Shown: positions 15,919 to 23,832, numbered from the stretch's first letter. The stretch: DNA of 33,829 nucleotides from Pseudomonas donghuensis (GCF_000259195.1 NZ_JH650758.1:236968-270796), one strand, 5' to 3'. Program-made: numbers and translations. The notes: generated by a model from the letters alone, not told the origin.

Positions 15919-17141
15919 TGAGCGACATTATTCGCCGTGATCCGCGCGCCGAGTGGATCGCCCGTAACCGCCTGCACCCGCTGCACGCAGCCATGCAGCA
16001 GGGCCAACAGCACAGCTGGATGGGGCCCAACGGCATCATCCGCAAGAACCCCCATGGGATCGGCTTCATCGGCCCCAACGGTATCAAGCGCATCGACCGC
16101 AGCGGCGCCCAGCAGGGCGGCAGCAGCAAGCGCACGGCAGCAGTGGCGGTGCAATTGCCGCTGCACCAGGTGGCGCAGCCGGCGTTCTACATTGCCGTGG
16201 TCCCGGACATGGTCGGCGGGCGCCTGGGCAGCCACGACCGCGACCTGCTGGGCCTGGCCCACAGCCTGGCCGGCAGCGACGGCGCAGTGCTGGCGGTGGT
16301 GTTTGGCGAACACAAGGAAAGTAACTTTTCCACAGCCGGCGTTGATCGCCTGCTGGTGATCGAAGGCGAGGCGTTCGCAGGTTACGTACCGGAGCAACTG
16401 GTGCAGGGTCTGCGTGCTGTGGATAACCAGTACAGCCCGCGCCATTGGCTGCTGCCAGACAGCCGCACCGGTGGCGGCGAGCTGGGCCGGCGCCTTGCCG
16501 CGGCCATTGGCGAACGTCCGGCGACAAGAGTCTGGCAAGTCAAAGATGGGCAATGCAGCGGCCGTGCCGGCGCTGGCCAGCAGGACCTGATCCGCGGCCT
16601 GCCACGGTTGATCCTGGCGGCTGCCGAATGCGCGGAACCGGTCAGTGAAACTCGCCACGAAGCCTTGCCCGTGCAGTTATCCACAAGCGCGGCGCGCAGC
16701 TTGTCGCGTATCGAAGACCTCGGCCCGGTGGCCGTCGACCCGGCTGCCATTGCCATGGCCGAGGCCGAGTTCATTGTCTCTGGCGGCAATGGTGTCAAGG
16801 ACTGGGAGCTGTTCCACCGCGCCACCGTTGCCCTCGGCGCTACCGAAGGCGCCTCGCGGGTAGCGGTGGACGACGGCTTCATGCCGCGCAATCGCCAGGT
16901 CGGTGCTACCGGTACCTGGGTGACCGCGCGGGTTTATGTGGCTGTGGGTATCTCCGGGGCGATCCAGCACCTGCAGGGCATCGGTGCCTGCGACAAGGTG
17001 GTGGCGATCAACATGGACCCGGGTTGCGACATGATCAAGCGTGCCGACCTGTCGGTGATTGGCGACAGCGCGGCGATTCTGCAAGCGCTGATCGAGGCTG
17101 TGGAAAACTACCGCAACGACGGCAAGCGCGATGCGGCCTAA
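15918..17141 (+). CDS. etfA: Electron transfer flavoprotein alpha subunit, N-terminally extended
   Basis: A 407-aa ETF alpha subunit, roughly 90 residues longer than the usual ~310. The C-terminal FAD-binding domain is classical (GASRVAVDDGF, then TARVYVAVGISGAIQHLQG). The extra N-terminal part carries two short similar segments, WMGPNGIIRKN and FIGPNGIKRID. It takes electrons from DgcAB. The start overlaps the dgcB stop as ATGA, and etfB follows after 15 bp. Several DnaA-box sequences lie inside the reading frame. The partner oxidoreductase (ETF:quinone) is not in the window. Confidence 0.9.
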   Translation: MSDIIRRDPRAEWIARNRLHPLHAAMQQGQQHSWMGPNGIIRKNPHGIGFIGPNGIKRIDRSGAQQGGSSKRTAAVAVQLPLHQVAQPAFYIAVVPDMVGGRLGSHDRDLLGLAHSLAGSDGAVLAVVFGEHKESNFSTAGVDRLLVIEGEAFAGYVPEQLVQGLRAVDNQYSPRHWLLPDSRTGGGELGRRLAAAIGERPATRVWQVKDGQCSGRAGAGQQDLIRGLPRLILAAAECAEPVSETRHEALPVQLSTSAARSLSRIEDLGPVAVDPAAIAMAEAEFIVSGGNGVKDWELFHRATVALGATEGASRVAVDDGFMPRNRQVGATGTWVTARVYVAVGISGAIQHLQGIGACDKVVAINMDPGCDMIKRADLSVIGDSAAILQALIEAVENYRNDGKRDAA

Positions 17142-17156
17142 GGGCAGGGGACAACT

Positions 17157-17927
17157 ATGCACACCAAGGTCATCAGTCTGGTTTCAATCGGTGCCCACCC
17201 AAGCTCCGGCCGCAGCCGCCGCGCCGAGCAGGATGCCCGGGCAGTGGAACTGGGCCTGCAGCTGGCTGGGGATAACTTGCAGGTGCTGCATGCCGGCGAC
17301 CCGCAGGAGCCGGCTTTGCGCGCCTACCTGGGCATGGGCCTGGAACACATCGACGTGCTCGAACAGCCGCAAGGCGCCGATGCCCTGGGCGTACTCGGTG
17401 ACTACCTGCGCGACGCCGGTGCCCAGCTGGTGCTGACCGGCAGCCAGGCGGAAACCGGCGAAGGTTCGGGGATGCTGCCGTTCCTGCTGGCCGAGCGCCT
17501 GGGCTGGCCGTTGGTGGTGGGCCTTGCCGAAGTGGAGTCTATCCACAACGGCGTGGCCCAGGTCCTGCAGGCCCTGCCACGGGGCCAGCGGCGCCGCTTG
17601 AAGGTGCGCCTGCCGTTGCTCGCCACTGTGGATAACGCCGCGCCCAAGCCGCGCCAGAGCGCGTTTGGCCCCGCCCGGCGTGGTGTATTGGCGGCGCGCC
17701 AAGTAGCGATTGTCGCAGACGAGTTATTCACAAGTGCCGAACTGCAACCGGCCAAGCCGCGGCCTAAACGCCTCAAGGTGATCAAGGCCAAGAGCGGCGC
17801 CGACCGTATGAAAGCCGCCACCGCCAAGGCCAGCGGCGGCGGTGGGCAAGTGCTCAAGGACGTCAGCCCTCAGGACGGCGCGCAAGCCATCCTCAAGCTG
17901 CTGGTGGAAGAGGGCGTGTTGCGCTGA
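17157..17927 (+). CDS. etfB: Electron transfer flavoprotein beta subunit
   Basis: A 256-aa ETF beta subunit (MHTKVISLVSIGAHPSSGRS start; LVLTGSQAETGEGSGMLPFLLAERLGWP core, written here as part of one conserved stretch around residues 96-124). The adenine-nucleotide loop of typical EtfB is present in diverged form. It pairs with EtfA to collect electrons from dimethylglycine demethylation. It starts 15 bp after etfA and ends the plus-strand dgcAB-etfAB series, which then meets the repeat-filled convergent gap. A region rich in Lys and Ala near residues 197-228 is unlike housekeeping EtfB. Confidence 0.87.
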   Translation: MHTKVISLVSIGAHPSSGRSRRAEQDARAVELGLQLAGDNLQVLHAGDPQEPALRAYLGMGLEHIDVLEQPQGADALGVLGDYLRDAGAQLVLTGSQAETGEGSGMLPFLLAERLGWPLVVGLAEVESIHNGVAQVLQALPRGQRRRLKVRLPLLATVDNAAPKPRQSAFGPARRGVLAARQVAIVADELFTSAELQPAKPRPKRLKVIKAKSGADRMKAATAKASGGGGQVLKDVSPQDGAQAILKLLVEEGVLR

Positions 17928-17930
17928 CAG

Positions 17931-18030
17931 TTGCTCACAAAGTCTGTTGGCCGATCTGTGGATAAAGTGTTTGTGTATGGCTGGAGGGCACGCATTGCGT
18001 GCCCTTCGGCGTTATGGTCAAAAAATGATC
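17931..18030 (+). repeat. Structured intergenic repeat, unit 1
   Basis: The unit runs TTGCTCACA (17931), CTGTTGG, CTGTGGATAA (17956-17965), TGTTTG, then a perfect 8-bp stem GGGCACGC/GCGTGCCC (17986-18004, loop ATT) and the TGATC-containing box GGTCAAAAAATGATC (18016-18030). It contains a perfect DnaA box. Confidence 0.75.
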
Positions 18031-18080
18031 AGGCTAAGTTGTGGATTTTTCGAGGTTTTCTTCCCAGGGCGGCAATGAGT

Positions 18081-18172
18081 TTGCCCACAATCGCTGTTGG
18101 CGGGTCTGTGGGTAATATGTTCGCCCATGGCTGAGAGGCCCGTGGCGCAAGGGCTGCGTAGGGTTGATCAGA
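18081..18172 (+). repeat. Structured intergenic repeat, unit 2
   Basis: TTGCCCACA (18081-18089), CTGTTGG and CTGTGGGTAA (18106-18115) are followed by TGTTCGCC, a short GCCC/GGGC hairpin (about 18137-18154) and TTGATCA (18164-18170). Order and spacing match unit 1. A perfect TTATCCACA (18232-18240) lies between this unit and unit 3. Confidence 0.72.
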
Positions 18173-18263
18173 AACTAGCCAATTGTCTTGTTTATGCCTG
18201 CTCAGGCCCGGTATTTCGGTCGCTCAAGGCGTTATCCACAACGGTTTTTTAGCGCTTCGACTT

Positions 18264-18366
18264 TTGCACACAAAGTCTGTTGGCGTCTCTGTGGATAAGG
18301 TGTTCGCCTTCCGCTGTGAGCCTTGTATTTAAAGGCGTGTAGAGATTTGATCAAATATTGATCAAT
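18264..18366 (+). repeat. Structured intergenic repeat, unit 3
   Basis: TTGCACACA (18264-18272), CTGTTGG, CTGTGGATAA (18289-18298) and TGTTCGCC are followed by a GCCTT/AAGGC hairpin (18320-18336), then the palindromes TTTGATCAAA (18346-18355) and ATTGATCAAT (18357-18366). The end of this unit is clearly AT-rich compared with its surroundings. Confidence 0.74.
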
Positions 18367-18391
18367 AAAATTTCGCGGGAAAAACAACGAC

Positions 18392-18490
18392 TTGCCCACA
18401 TTAGCTGTGGGTTGTCCTGTGGGTAAAGTGTTTGCTGTGTGGACGGGCCCAGCAGGGCCGGGGGATTGCGGTAGGTGGTCAAAATTTGTA
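18392..18490 (+). repeat. Structured intergenic repeat, unit 4
   Basis: TTGCCCACA (18392-18400), CTGTGGG, CTGTGGGTAA (18417-18426) and TGTTTGC are followed by a GGCCC-AGCA-GGGCC hairpin (18446-18459) and GGTCAAAATTTG (18477-18488). It is the most diverged copy, but the order of elements is kept. Confidence 0.7.
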
Positions 18491-18505
18491 CAGGCTGGTA
18501 CGGCC

Positions 18506-18583
18506 CCATCGCTGGCAAGGCCAGCTCCCACAGGGTTTGCAGGTATACACACCACCTGTGGGAGCCGGCTTTGCCGGCGATGG
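18506..18583. repeat. REP pair downstream of gbcA
   Basis: CCATCGCTGGCAAGGCCAGC (from 18506) and GCCGGCTTTGCCGGCGATGG (to 18582) form an inward pair with CTCCCACAG/CTGTGGGAG inside. It lies 20 bp beyond the gbcA stop and probably serves as its 3' hairpin. Confidence 0.88.
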
Positions 18584-18602
18584 GCCGCAAAGCGGCCCCG
18601 CT

Positions 18603-19895
18603 TTACTGCGCAGCCACACCCTTGAGGTAAGGCGCCGGTGCCGCCCCCAGGTTGCTCAGCATCCGCTCGCTGTACCAATCGACAAAGTTCACCACACCAA
18701 ACTCGTAGGTCTTCGAATAAGGCCCCGGCTGGTACGCCGTCGAGTTGATCCCGCGCTGGTTCTCTTCCGCCAGGCGCCGGTCCTGGTCGTTGGTGGCATC
18801 CCACACCTGACGCATGCGCGCCGGGTCGTAATCCACACCTTCAACCGCATCCTTGTGCACCAGCCACTTGGTCGTGACCATGGTCTCCTGGGCGCTGATC
18901 GGCCACACGGTGAAGACGATCATGTGATCGCCCATGCAGTGGTTCCACGAGTGCGGCAGGTGCAGGATGCGCATCGAGCCCAGGTCCGGGTTCTTGATCC
19001 GGCCCATGAGCTTCTGGCAGCCCTGCTTGCCGTCCAGGGTCATCGATACCGTGCCCTTGAGCAGTGGCATGCGCACGATGCGGTTGCGCAGGCCAAAGCT
19101 GGCGTGGGCGTAGGGGATCTTCTCGGCATCCCAGGCGGCGGCGGAGGCCGCGACGTGGTCCTTGAACGCCTGGTCTGCGCGCGGGTCGGTGACGTCGTCC
19201 CATTCCAGCAGGGTTTTCAGCAGTTCAGGGTGCGAGCCGCTGCAGTGGTAGCACTCGCGGTTGTTTTCCAGCACCAGCTTCCAATTGGCCTTTTCCATCA
19301 AGGTGGTTTGTACCGCCACCTTGGTGTTCTCCATGTCGTAGGGTTCCATGTAGTGGTTCAGGGTGGCGAGGAAGTCATCGATCGCTGGCGGGTTTTCAGC
19401 CAGGCTGATGAAGATGTAGCCACCGGCGGTCTTGACGTTCACAGGCTTGAGCCCGTACTGCTTCATGTCGAAGTCGGCGCCCATCTCGGTGCCGGCGAAC
19501 AGCAGGCGGCCGTCCAGCTCGTAGGTCCACTGGTGGTAGTGGCAGACCAGCTTGGCGACCTTGCCCTTGTCGCTGGTGCACAGGCGCGAACCGCGATGGC
19601 GGCAGACGTTGTGGAAGGCATGCACCTGGCCTTCGGCGCCGCGCACCACCAGGATCGGGTTCTTGCCGATCTGCAGGGTGATGAAGTTGCCCTTGGTCGG
19701 GATTTCGCAAGTCATCCCGGCGATCAGCCATTCCTTCTGGAAGATCTCTTCCATGTCGATCTGGAACAGGCGCTCGTCGCAGTAGAACGGCTGTGGCAGC
19801 GAGAAGGTCCGCTCGCGGCTCTGCAGCATCTCGGCGGTGGCCTTGCGTGCAGGTTCCAGTGGATCGCCCAGACTCAAAGTTGCGGTGACGTCCAT
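18603..19895 (-). CDS. gbcA: Glycine betaine monooxygenase, oxygenase subunit GbcA
   Basis: A 430-aa Rieske non-haem iron oxygenase that, with GbcB, converts glycine betaine to dimethylglycine and formaldehyde. Rieske ligands are C98-R-H100 and C118-H-Y-H121. The mononuclear iron site lies in the NNRECYHCSGSHPE region. I chose the ATG at 19895 (MDVTATLSLGDPLEPA) because GAGGA lies 8 nt upstream and the length matches the family (~429 aa); the reading frame continues to 20015 without homology-like sequence or ribosome site. It is divergent from gbcB and convergent with etfB across the repeat region. Confidence 0.95.
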   Translation of the reverse strand: MDVTATLSLGDPLEPARKATAEMLQSRERTFSLPQPFYCDERLFQIDMEEIFQKEWLIAGMTCEIPTKGNFITLQIGKNPILVVRGAEGQVHAFHNVCRHRGSRLCTSDKGKVAKLVCHYHQWTYELDGRLLFAGTEMGADFDMKQYGLKPVNVKTAGGYIFISLAENPPAIDDFLATLNHYMEPYDMENTKVAVQTTLMEKANWKLVLENNRECYHCSGSHPELLKTLLEWDDVTDPRADQAFKDHVAASAAAWDAEKIPYAHASFGLRNRIVRMPLLKGTVSMTLDGKQGCQKLMGRIKNPDLGSMRILHLPHSWNHCMGDHMIVFTVWPISAQETMVTTKWLVHKDAVEGVDYDPARMRQVWDATNDQDRRLAEENQRGINSTAYQPGPYSKTYEFGVVNFVDWYSERMLSNLGAAPAPYLKGVAAQ

Positions 19896-20029
19896 CGTGT
19901 AGGTCCTCATGGCCAGTGCTTGTGGCCGGTGAAAGTGGCTAATCGTTGTTATGGCGACGCAAGGCTCAAATACAGCAGGATCATTTGCGATGGAGTGTGC
20001 GTTCGAAGTGCGCATGAACCATATCCATG

Positions 20030-20037
20030 GGCGACAT
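20030..20037. promoter_or_regulatory. GGCGACAT element in the gbcA/gbcB divergent promoter region
   Basis: TGGGCGACAT (20028-20037) is identical over 10 bp to the element upstream of the dipeptidase-dgc genes. Related GGCGAC or GTCGC copies occur at 19953, 20083, 20103 and 20120. The 286-bp gap separates the two gbc genes, which are activated by GbdR in P. aeruginosa. Operator function is inferred. Confidence 0.4.
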
Positions 20038-20059
20038 GATCAGATCCGTTTCCGACGCG

Positions 20060-20083
20060 CCAGCCCCTGTAGCCGGGGGCTGG
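20060..20083. repeat. Hairpin in the gbcA/gbcB intergenic region
   Basis: CCAGCCCC (20060-20067) pairs with GGGGCTGG (20076-20083), with CGCG pairs continuing outside after a bulge. No U-tract follows. It may lie in the gbcB 5' untranslated region or be a REP-like relic. Confidence 0.5.
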
Positions 20084-20181
20084 TCGCGATAAGCACGCCA
20101 ATGTCGCGGATAGGTAAGTGTCGCCTGCGCGGCTTGCGCAGAATCGCAGCCATCAGGCCGCAGTCGGCCGTGGAGACGAGC

Positions 20182-21282
20182 ATGTCCAACAGCTTCCTCA
20201 ATCCGGTCAGCACCCAGACCTGGGCCAACGGCCGCCATATCGTGCGTTGCGTCAAGGTGATCCAGGAAACCTGGGATGTGCGCACCTTCTGTTTCATGGC
20301 CGACCAGCCGATCATGTTCTTCTTCAAGCCCGGGCAGTTCGTTACCCTGGAGCTGGAGATCGACGGCGAGCCGATCATGCGTTCCTACACCATCTCCAGT
20401 TCACCGTCGGTGCCTTACAGCTTCTCGGTGACCATCAAGCGTGTACCCGGTGGCAAGGTTTCCAACTGGCTGCACGACACCCTGCACGAAGGCCAGGAGC
20501 TGGCGGTGCACGGACCGGTGGGGCTGTTCAACGCCATCGACTTCCCCAGCCCCAAGGTGCTGTACCTGAGCGGCGGCGTCGGCATCACCCCGGTGATGTC
20601 CATGGCCCGCTGGTTCTACGACACCAACGGCAATGTCGACATGGTTTTCGTCCACAGCGCGCGCTCGCCGAAAGACATCATCTATCACCGCGAGCTGGAG
20701 CACATGGCCTCGCGGATCGACAACTTCAGCCTGCACATCATTTGCGAGAAGCACGGCCTGGGCGAGCCCTGGGCGGGCTACCGCGGCTACCTGAACCAGA
20801 AACTCATGGAGTTGATCGCCCCGGACTATATGGAACGGGAGATCTTCTGCTGTGGCCCGACGCCGTACATGAACGCGGTCAAGCGCTTGCTGGAAGGCAG
20901 CGGCTACGACATGAGCCGCTACCATGAGGAGTCGTTCGGCGCGACCCCGGCCGAGGTCAAGGCCGATGCCGTCGAGCACGCCGAACAGGCCGCTGAAGCC
21001 GCCGAGCTGGACGCCGGCGACCTGCACCAGGTGGAGTTCACCGCCACCGGCAAGAGCATCCGCGTGGCCCCGGGCGAGACCGTGCACGCGGCGGCGGCCA
21101 AGCTCGGCCTGATGATCCCCAAGGCCTGCGGCATGGGCATCTGCGGCACCTGCAAGGTGCTCAAGCTGGGCGGGGAAGTGGAGATGGAGCACAACGGCGG
21201 CATCACCGATGAAGACGTCGCCGAAGGCTATATCCTTTCGTGCTGCAGCGTACCGAAAGGGGATGTGCGGATCGAGTACTGA
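20182..21282 (+). CDS. gbcB: Glycine betaine monooxygenase, reductase subunit GbcB
   Basis: A 366-aa flavin/iron-sulphur reductase that passes electrons from NAD(P)H to GbcA. The flavin-binding motif is RSYTISSSP (near residue 73), the nucleotide-binding region is GGVGITPVMSMARW, and a C-terminal plant-type 2Fe-2S domain has C316-x4-C321-x2-C324 with C354 or C355 as last ligand. I chose ATG 20182 (MSNSFLNPVS) because GGAGACGAGC directly precedes it; the open frame back to 19951 crosses the divergent promoter region. It ends 29 bp from the convergent chemoreceptor gene. Confidence 0.94.
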   Translation: MSNSFLNPVSTQTWANGRHIVRCVKVIQETWDVRTFCFMADQPIMFFFKPGQFVTLELEIDGEPIMRSYTISSSPSVPYSFSVTIKRVPGGKVSNWLHDTLHEGQELAVHGPVGLFNAIDFPSPKVLYLSGGVGITPVMSMARWFYDTNGNVDMVFVHSARSPKDIIYHRELEHMASRIDNFSLHIICEKHGLGEPWAGYRGYLNQKLMELIAPDYMEREIFCCGPTPYMNAVKRLLEGSGYDMSRYHEESFGATPAEVKADAVEHAEQAAEAAELDAGDLHQVEFTATGKSIRVAPGETVHAAAAKLGLMIPKACGMGICGTCKVLKLGGEVEMEHNGGITDEDVAEGYILSCCSVPKGDVRIEY

Positions 21283-21311
21283 GTAGCGACTTGACCCGCG
21301 ATGCGTTTGCG

Positions 21312-22937
21312 TTACACGCTGAAACGTGCCACCAGCCCGCTCAGGTCCACCGCCAGGCGCGACAGTTCGGCGCTCGCTGCGCTGGTCTGGTGGGCGCCGG
21401 TGGCCGACTGCACCGACAGGTCGTTGATGTTGACCAGGTTGCGGTCCACTTCGCGGGCGACCTGGGCCTGCTCTTCGGCCGCGCTGGCGATCACCAGGTT
21501 GCGCTCGTTGATCTCGGCCACCGCACCGGTGATGGTTTCCAGCGCCAGGCCGGCGCCGCGGGCGATGTTCAGGGTCGACTCGGCACGCTCGGTGCTGTTG
21601 CGCATGGAGTTGACCGCTTGCTCGGTGCCGCCCTGGATGCTGCCGATCATCCGTTCGATTTCGCTGGTCGACTGCTGGGTGCGGTGAGCCAGGGCGCGTA
21701 CTTCATCAGCGACCACGGCAAAGCCGCGACCGGCCTCACCGGCACGGGCCGCTTCGATGGCGGCGTTCAGGGCCAGCAGGTTGGTCTGGTCGGCCAGGCC
21801 GCGAATCACGTCGAGCACTTTGCCGATATCGCGCGATTCTTCCGCCAGGTTGCCGATCAGTTCGGCAGTGCCTTGCACGTCGGTGCTCATGCGCTCGATG
21901 GCGCTGACGGTTTCCATCACCAGGTCACGGCCGTCGCCGGCCGAGCGGGTGGCTTCCTTGGAGGCTTCCGAGGTGCTCACGGCATTGCGTGCCACTTCTT
22001 CCACGGCGCTGGTCATCTCGGTGACGGCGGTGGCGGCCTGTTCGATTTCGTTGTTCTGCTGCTGCAGGCCACGGGCGCTTTCGTCGGTGACGCTATTCAG
22101 CTCTTCAGCCGCCGACGCCAGTTGGGTCGCGGAGCCGGAGATCTGCTGCAGGGTATCGCGCAGCTTGTTCTGCATCTTGGCCATGGCTTTGAGCAGGCGC
22201 GCCGCTTCGTCCTGGCCTTCGGCCTGGATGCTGCGGGTCAGGTCGCCTTCGGCGATACGCTCGGCAGCCTGCAGGGCCTCGTCGATCGGCTTGACGATAC
22301 TGCGGGTCAGCAGCAGCGCGCAGACCAGGGTCAAGGCGGTGGCGGCCAGCAGCAGCCCGATCACCAGAGCGACCGCACTGGAATACTGGTCGGCAGCGGT
22401 GCGGTTGATCTCGCGGGTCTGCTCGGTATTGATGCTGATCAGTTGATCCATGACGCTGTTGATCTGCTCGGAGCTGTCGAGCATGTCGCGGTTGATCAGA
22501 TTGCGCAGGCTGTCCAGGTCATTGTTCTGCGATGCCAGGCGCATGCGGTTTTCCAGTTGGCGGTACTGGCTCAGCAACTGCACGTACTGGTTGTAGGCGG
22601 CGCGTTCCTGGCTGCCGGAGATCAGCGGCTCGTACACCCGGCGCGCGTCATCGATCTGCTGGTTGCGCTGGTCGACCAGCTTGAGGGTGGCCTGCAGGGT
22701 GTCGGCTTCGCGGTTGAGCAGCAGGCGGTACGACAGGGTGCGCAGGCGCAGGGTCAGCTGGGTCAACTGGTCGAGGTTGGTGATGCTCGGCACCGTCGAG
22801 TTCTCAATGGTTTCGCCGGCCTGGCGAATCTTGCTCATCTGGTTCAGGGCGAACAGACCCAGGGCCAGCATCAGTGCACCGATCAGAGCAAAGCCCAGAA
22901 GCGCGCGCGGGGCGATATTCATATTGCGTAGGGACAT
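21312..22937 (-). CDS. Methyl-accepting chemotaxis protein with four-helix-bundle sensor
   Basis: A 541-aa chemoreceptor. Transmembrane helix 1 is about residues 10-33, a helical ~150-residue periplasmic domain of 4HB_MCP type follows, and transmembrane helix 2 is about 186-210. Then come HAMP and a cytoplasmic signalling hairpin with the conserved tip [21 protein letters not shown] chose ATG 22937 ([12 protein letters not shown]) after GGATACCACC; the longer frame to 23210 has no such support. A near-consensus sigma-28 promoter lies 62 nt upstream. The ligand is unknown; the setting in a betaine locus makes quaternary amines or amino acids worth testing. KT2440 has an MCP at the equivalent place (from memory PP_0317). 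Confidence 0.9.
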   Translation of the reverse strand: MSLRNMNIAPRALLGFALIGALMLALGLFALNQMSKIRQAGETIENSTVPSITNLDQLTQLTLRLRTLSYRLLLNREADTLQATLKLVDQRNQQIDDARRVYEPLISGSQERAAYNQYVQLLSQYRQLENRMRLASQNNDLDSLRNLINRDMLDSSEQINSVMDQLISINTEQTREINRTAADQYSSAVALVIGLLLAATALTLVCALLLTRSIVKPIDEALQAAERIAEGDLTRSIQAEGQDEAARLLKAMAKMQNKLRDTLQQISGSATQLASAAEELNSVTDESARGLQQQNNEIEQAATAVTEMTSAVEEVARNAVSTSEASKEATRSAGDGRDLVMETVSAIERMSTDVQGTAELIGNLAEESRDIGKVLDVIRGLADQTNLLALNAAIEAARAGEAGRGFAVVADEVRALAHRTQQSTSEIERMIGSIQGGTEQAVNSMRNSTERAESTLNIARGAGLALETITGAVAEINERNLVIASAAEEQAQVAREVDRNLVNINDLSVQSATGAHQTSAASAELSRLAVDLSGLVARFSV

Positions 22938-22998
22938 GGTGGTATCCAGGAAGGGAAAAGGGCACGCGAACCGTGCGCCAGAATCAGGACTGCCATGC

Positions 22999-23025
22999 CT
23001 ATCGGTCGGCCGGGTAAAGACTTGA
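22999..23025 (-). promoter_or_regulatory. Sigma-28 (FliA)-type promoter for the chemoreceptor gene
   Basis: On the minus strand TCAAGTCT (23018-23025) and ACCGATAG (22999-23006) are separated by exactly 11 nt. The FliA consensus is TAAAGTTT-N11-GCCGATAA. The site is 62 nt before the MCP start. This agrees with the usual class of motility and chemotaxis promoters. Confidence 0.75.
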
Positions 23026-23212
23026 GCCGACGACGACAAAATTGTGAGCCAGCTATCTTTTTTCCTGACCGGTGGTAGGCAAAACGGGGAACCTGACCGA
23101 CATCGGTGGGTCAATCTGCACCAGGCCGACGTGTCTAAACCCGATATCCCTGGCGAGCACGCGGACTTTTCTTTATCGTGTGCGCCCCCTGAAACACCCC
23201 GAGAAGGCAATC

Positions 23213-23443
23213 ATGTTGGAAACTTCCCTTAGTCAACTGGAGCAACTGGTCAGCGACCTGGTGCAGAAGAATCAGGAACTGACCGAGCGCAACGCGCAGA
23301 TCAGCGCCGAACTGGCCCAGGCCAAAGACGAAAACGACAGCCTGCAACTGAGCCTGCTGGAGCAGGAAGAAAAGCAGGGCGCTACTGCCGCACGCATCCA
23401 GGCCCTGGTTGAGCGTGCCAGCGTTGGTACCGTGAACGCATGA
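23213..23443 (+). CDS. ZapB-like coiled-coil protein (TIGR02449 family)
   Basis: A 76-aa, almost wholly coiled-coil protein (MLETSLSQLEQLVSDLVQKN start, heptads through residue 65) of the small ZapB-like family that usually precedes zapA in pseudomonads. GAGAAGG lies 5 nt before the ATG at 23213, and its stop overlaps the zapA start as ATGA, showing translational coupling. The likely role is stabilising the FtsZ ring together with ZapA. The gene sits between two chemoreceptor genes, which is not the standard zapA neighbourhood. Confidence 0.82.
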   Translation: MLETSLSQLEQLVSDLVQKNQELTERNAQISAELAQAKDENDSLQLSLLEQEEKQGATAARIQALVERASVGTVNA

Positions 23444-23742
23444 GAACCTCAGCGCAGCCGATCAATGTCGTGTCGATCCTCGGCAGCGATTATTCGATCA
23501 AGGCCCCCGAAGGCCAGGAGCAGGCGCTGGCGCAAGCAGTGCAAATGCTCAATGCTTCATTGGCCGATACCAAGCGTAAATACCCGACCCTGATCGGTGA
23601 CAAGCTGCTGGTACTGGCAGCCCTCAACCTGTGCTCGCAGCAGATCGAACTGCAACAGCAGCACCAGCAGGCCCTCGACCGTTACCAAGAGCAAGTCAAC
23701 GCCACGGTCGATGTGATTGCCCGGACCATCAGCAACAGCTGA
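23440..23742 (+). CDS. zapA: Cell division protein ZapA-like
   Basis: A 100-aa ZapA: N-terminal globular part VVSILGSDYSIKAPEGQEQAL, then a long coiled coil (IELQQQHQQALDRYQEQVNA). ZapA bundles FtsZ protofilaments at midcell. It overlaps the ZapB-like gene by 4 bp. In pseudomonads the usual zapA is followed by the 6S RNA gene and ygfA; here it is followed within 150 bp by a chemoreceptor gene, and no 6S-like RNA is visible. It may therefore be a second zapA or a relocated copy; the gene symbol marks the family. Confidence 0.88.
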   Translation: MRTSAQPINVVSILGSDYSIKAPEGQEQALAQAVQMLNASLADTKRKYPTLIGDKLLVLAALNLCSQQIELQQQHQQALDRYQEQVNATVDVIARTISNS

Positions 23743-23832
23743 TCGCGTCAAGCCCCTCGCTAGACCTTTTTGCCAGCTCACCACCTTCGGGAGGGTGGGC
23801 CGGCATTGCTGTGGATTGGATTGTATTTTCTG

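Larger units (their letters stand above)
16326..18298. other. Cluster of DnaA-box sequences spanning etfA, etfB and the etfB/gbcA gap
   Basis: Perfect TTATCCACA or its complement TGTGGATAA occurs at 16418-16426, 16677-16685, 17627-17635, 17957-17965, 18232-18240 and 18290-18298. Further TTWTNCACA matches are TTTTCCACA 16326-16334, TGTGGAAAA 17099-17107, TTATTCACA 17724-17732 and TTTTGCACA 18262-18270. Near matches are CTATCCACA 17539-17547 and TGTGGGTAA at 18107 and 18418. Only one perfect copy was noticed elsewhere in the window (27422-27430, in glyA). The box identity is established knowledge; DnaA binding and purpose here are inferred. Confidence 0.75.

Noticed and set aside
17931..18490. 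CRISPR array
   Set aside because: Only four diverged units of ~100 bp at uneven spacing (150, 183 and 128 bp), with no cas genes; internal structure does not fit repeat-spacer architecture.
17928..18602. The chromosomal replication origin itself
   Set aside because: The Pseudomonas oriC lies beside dnaA/rpmH/dnaN; none of these is here. A DnaA-titrating or origin-like accessory locus remains possible and is reported as a finding.
19896..20015. N-terminal extension of gbcA to 20015
   Set aside because: The ATG at 19895 has a good GAGGA site and gives the family length; the extension would lie in the divergent promoter region.
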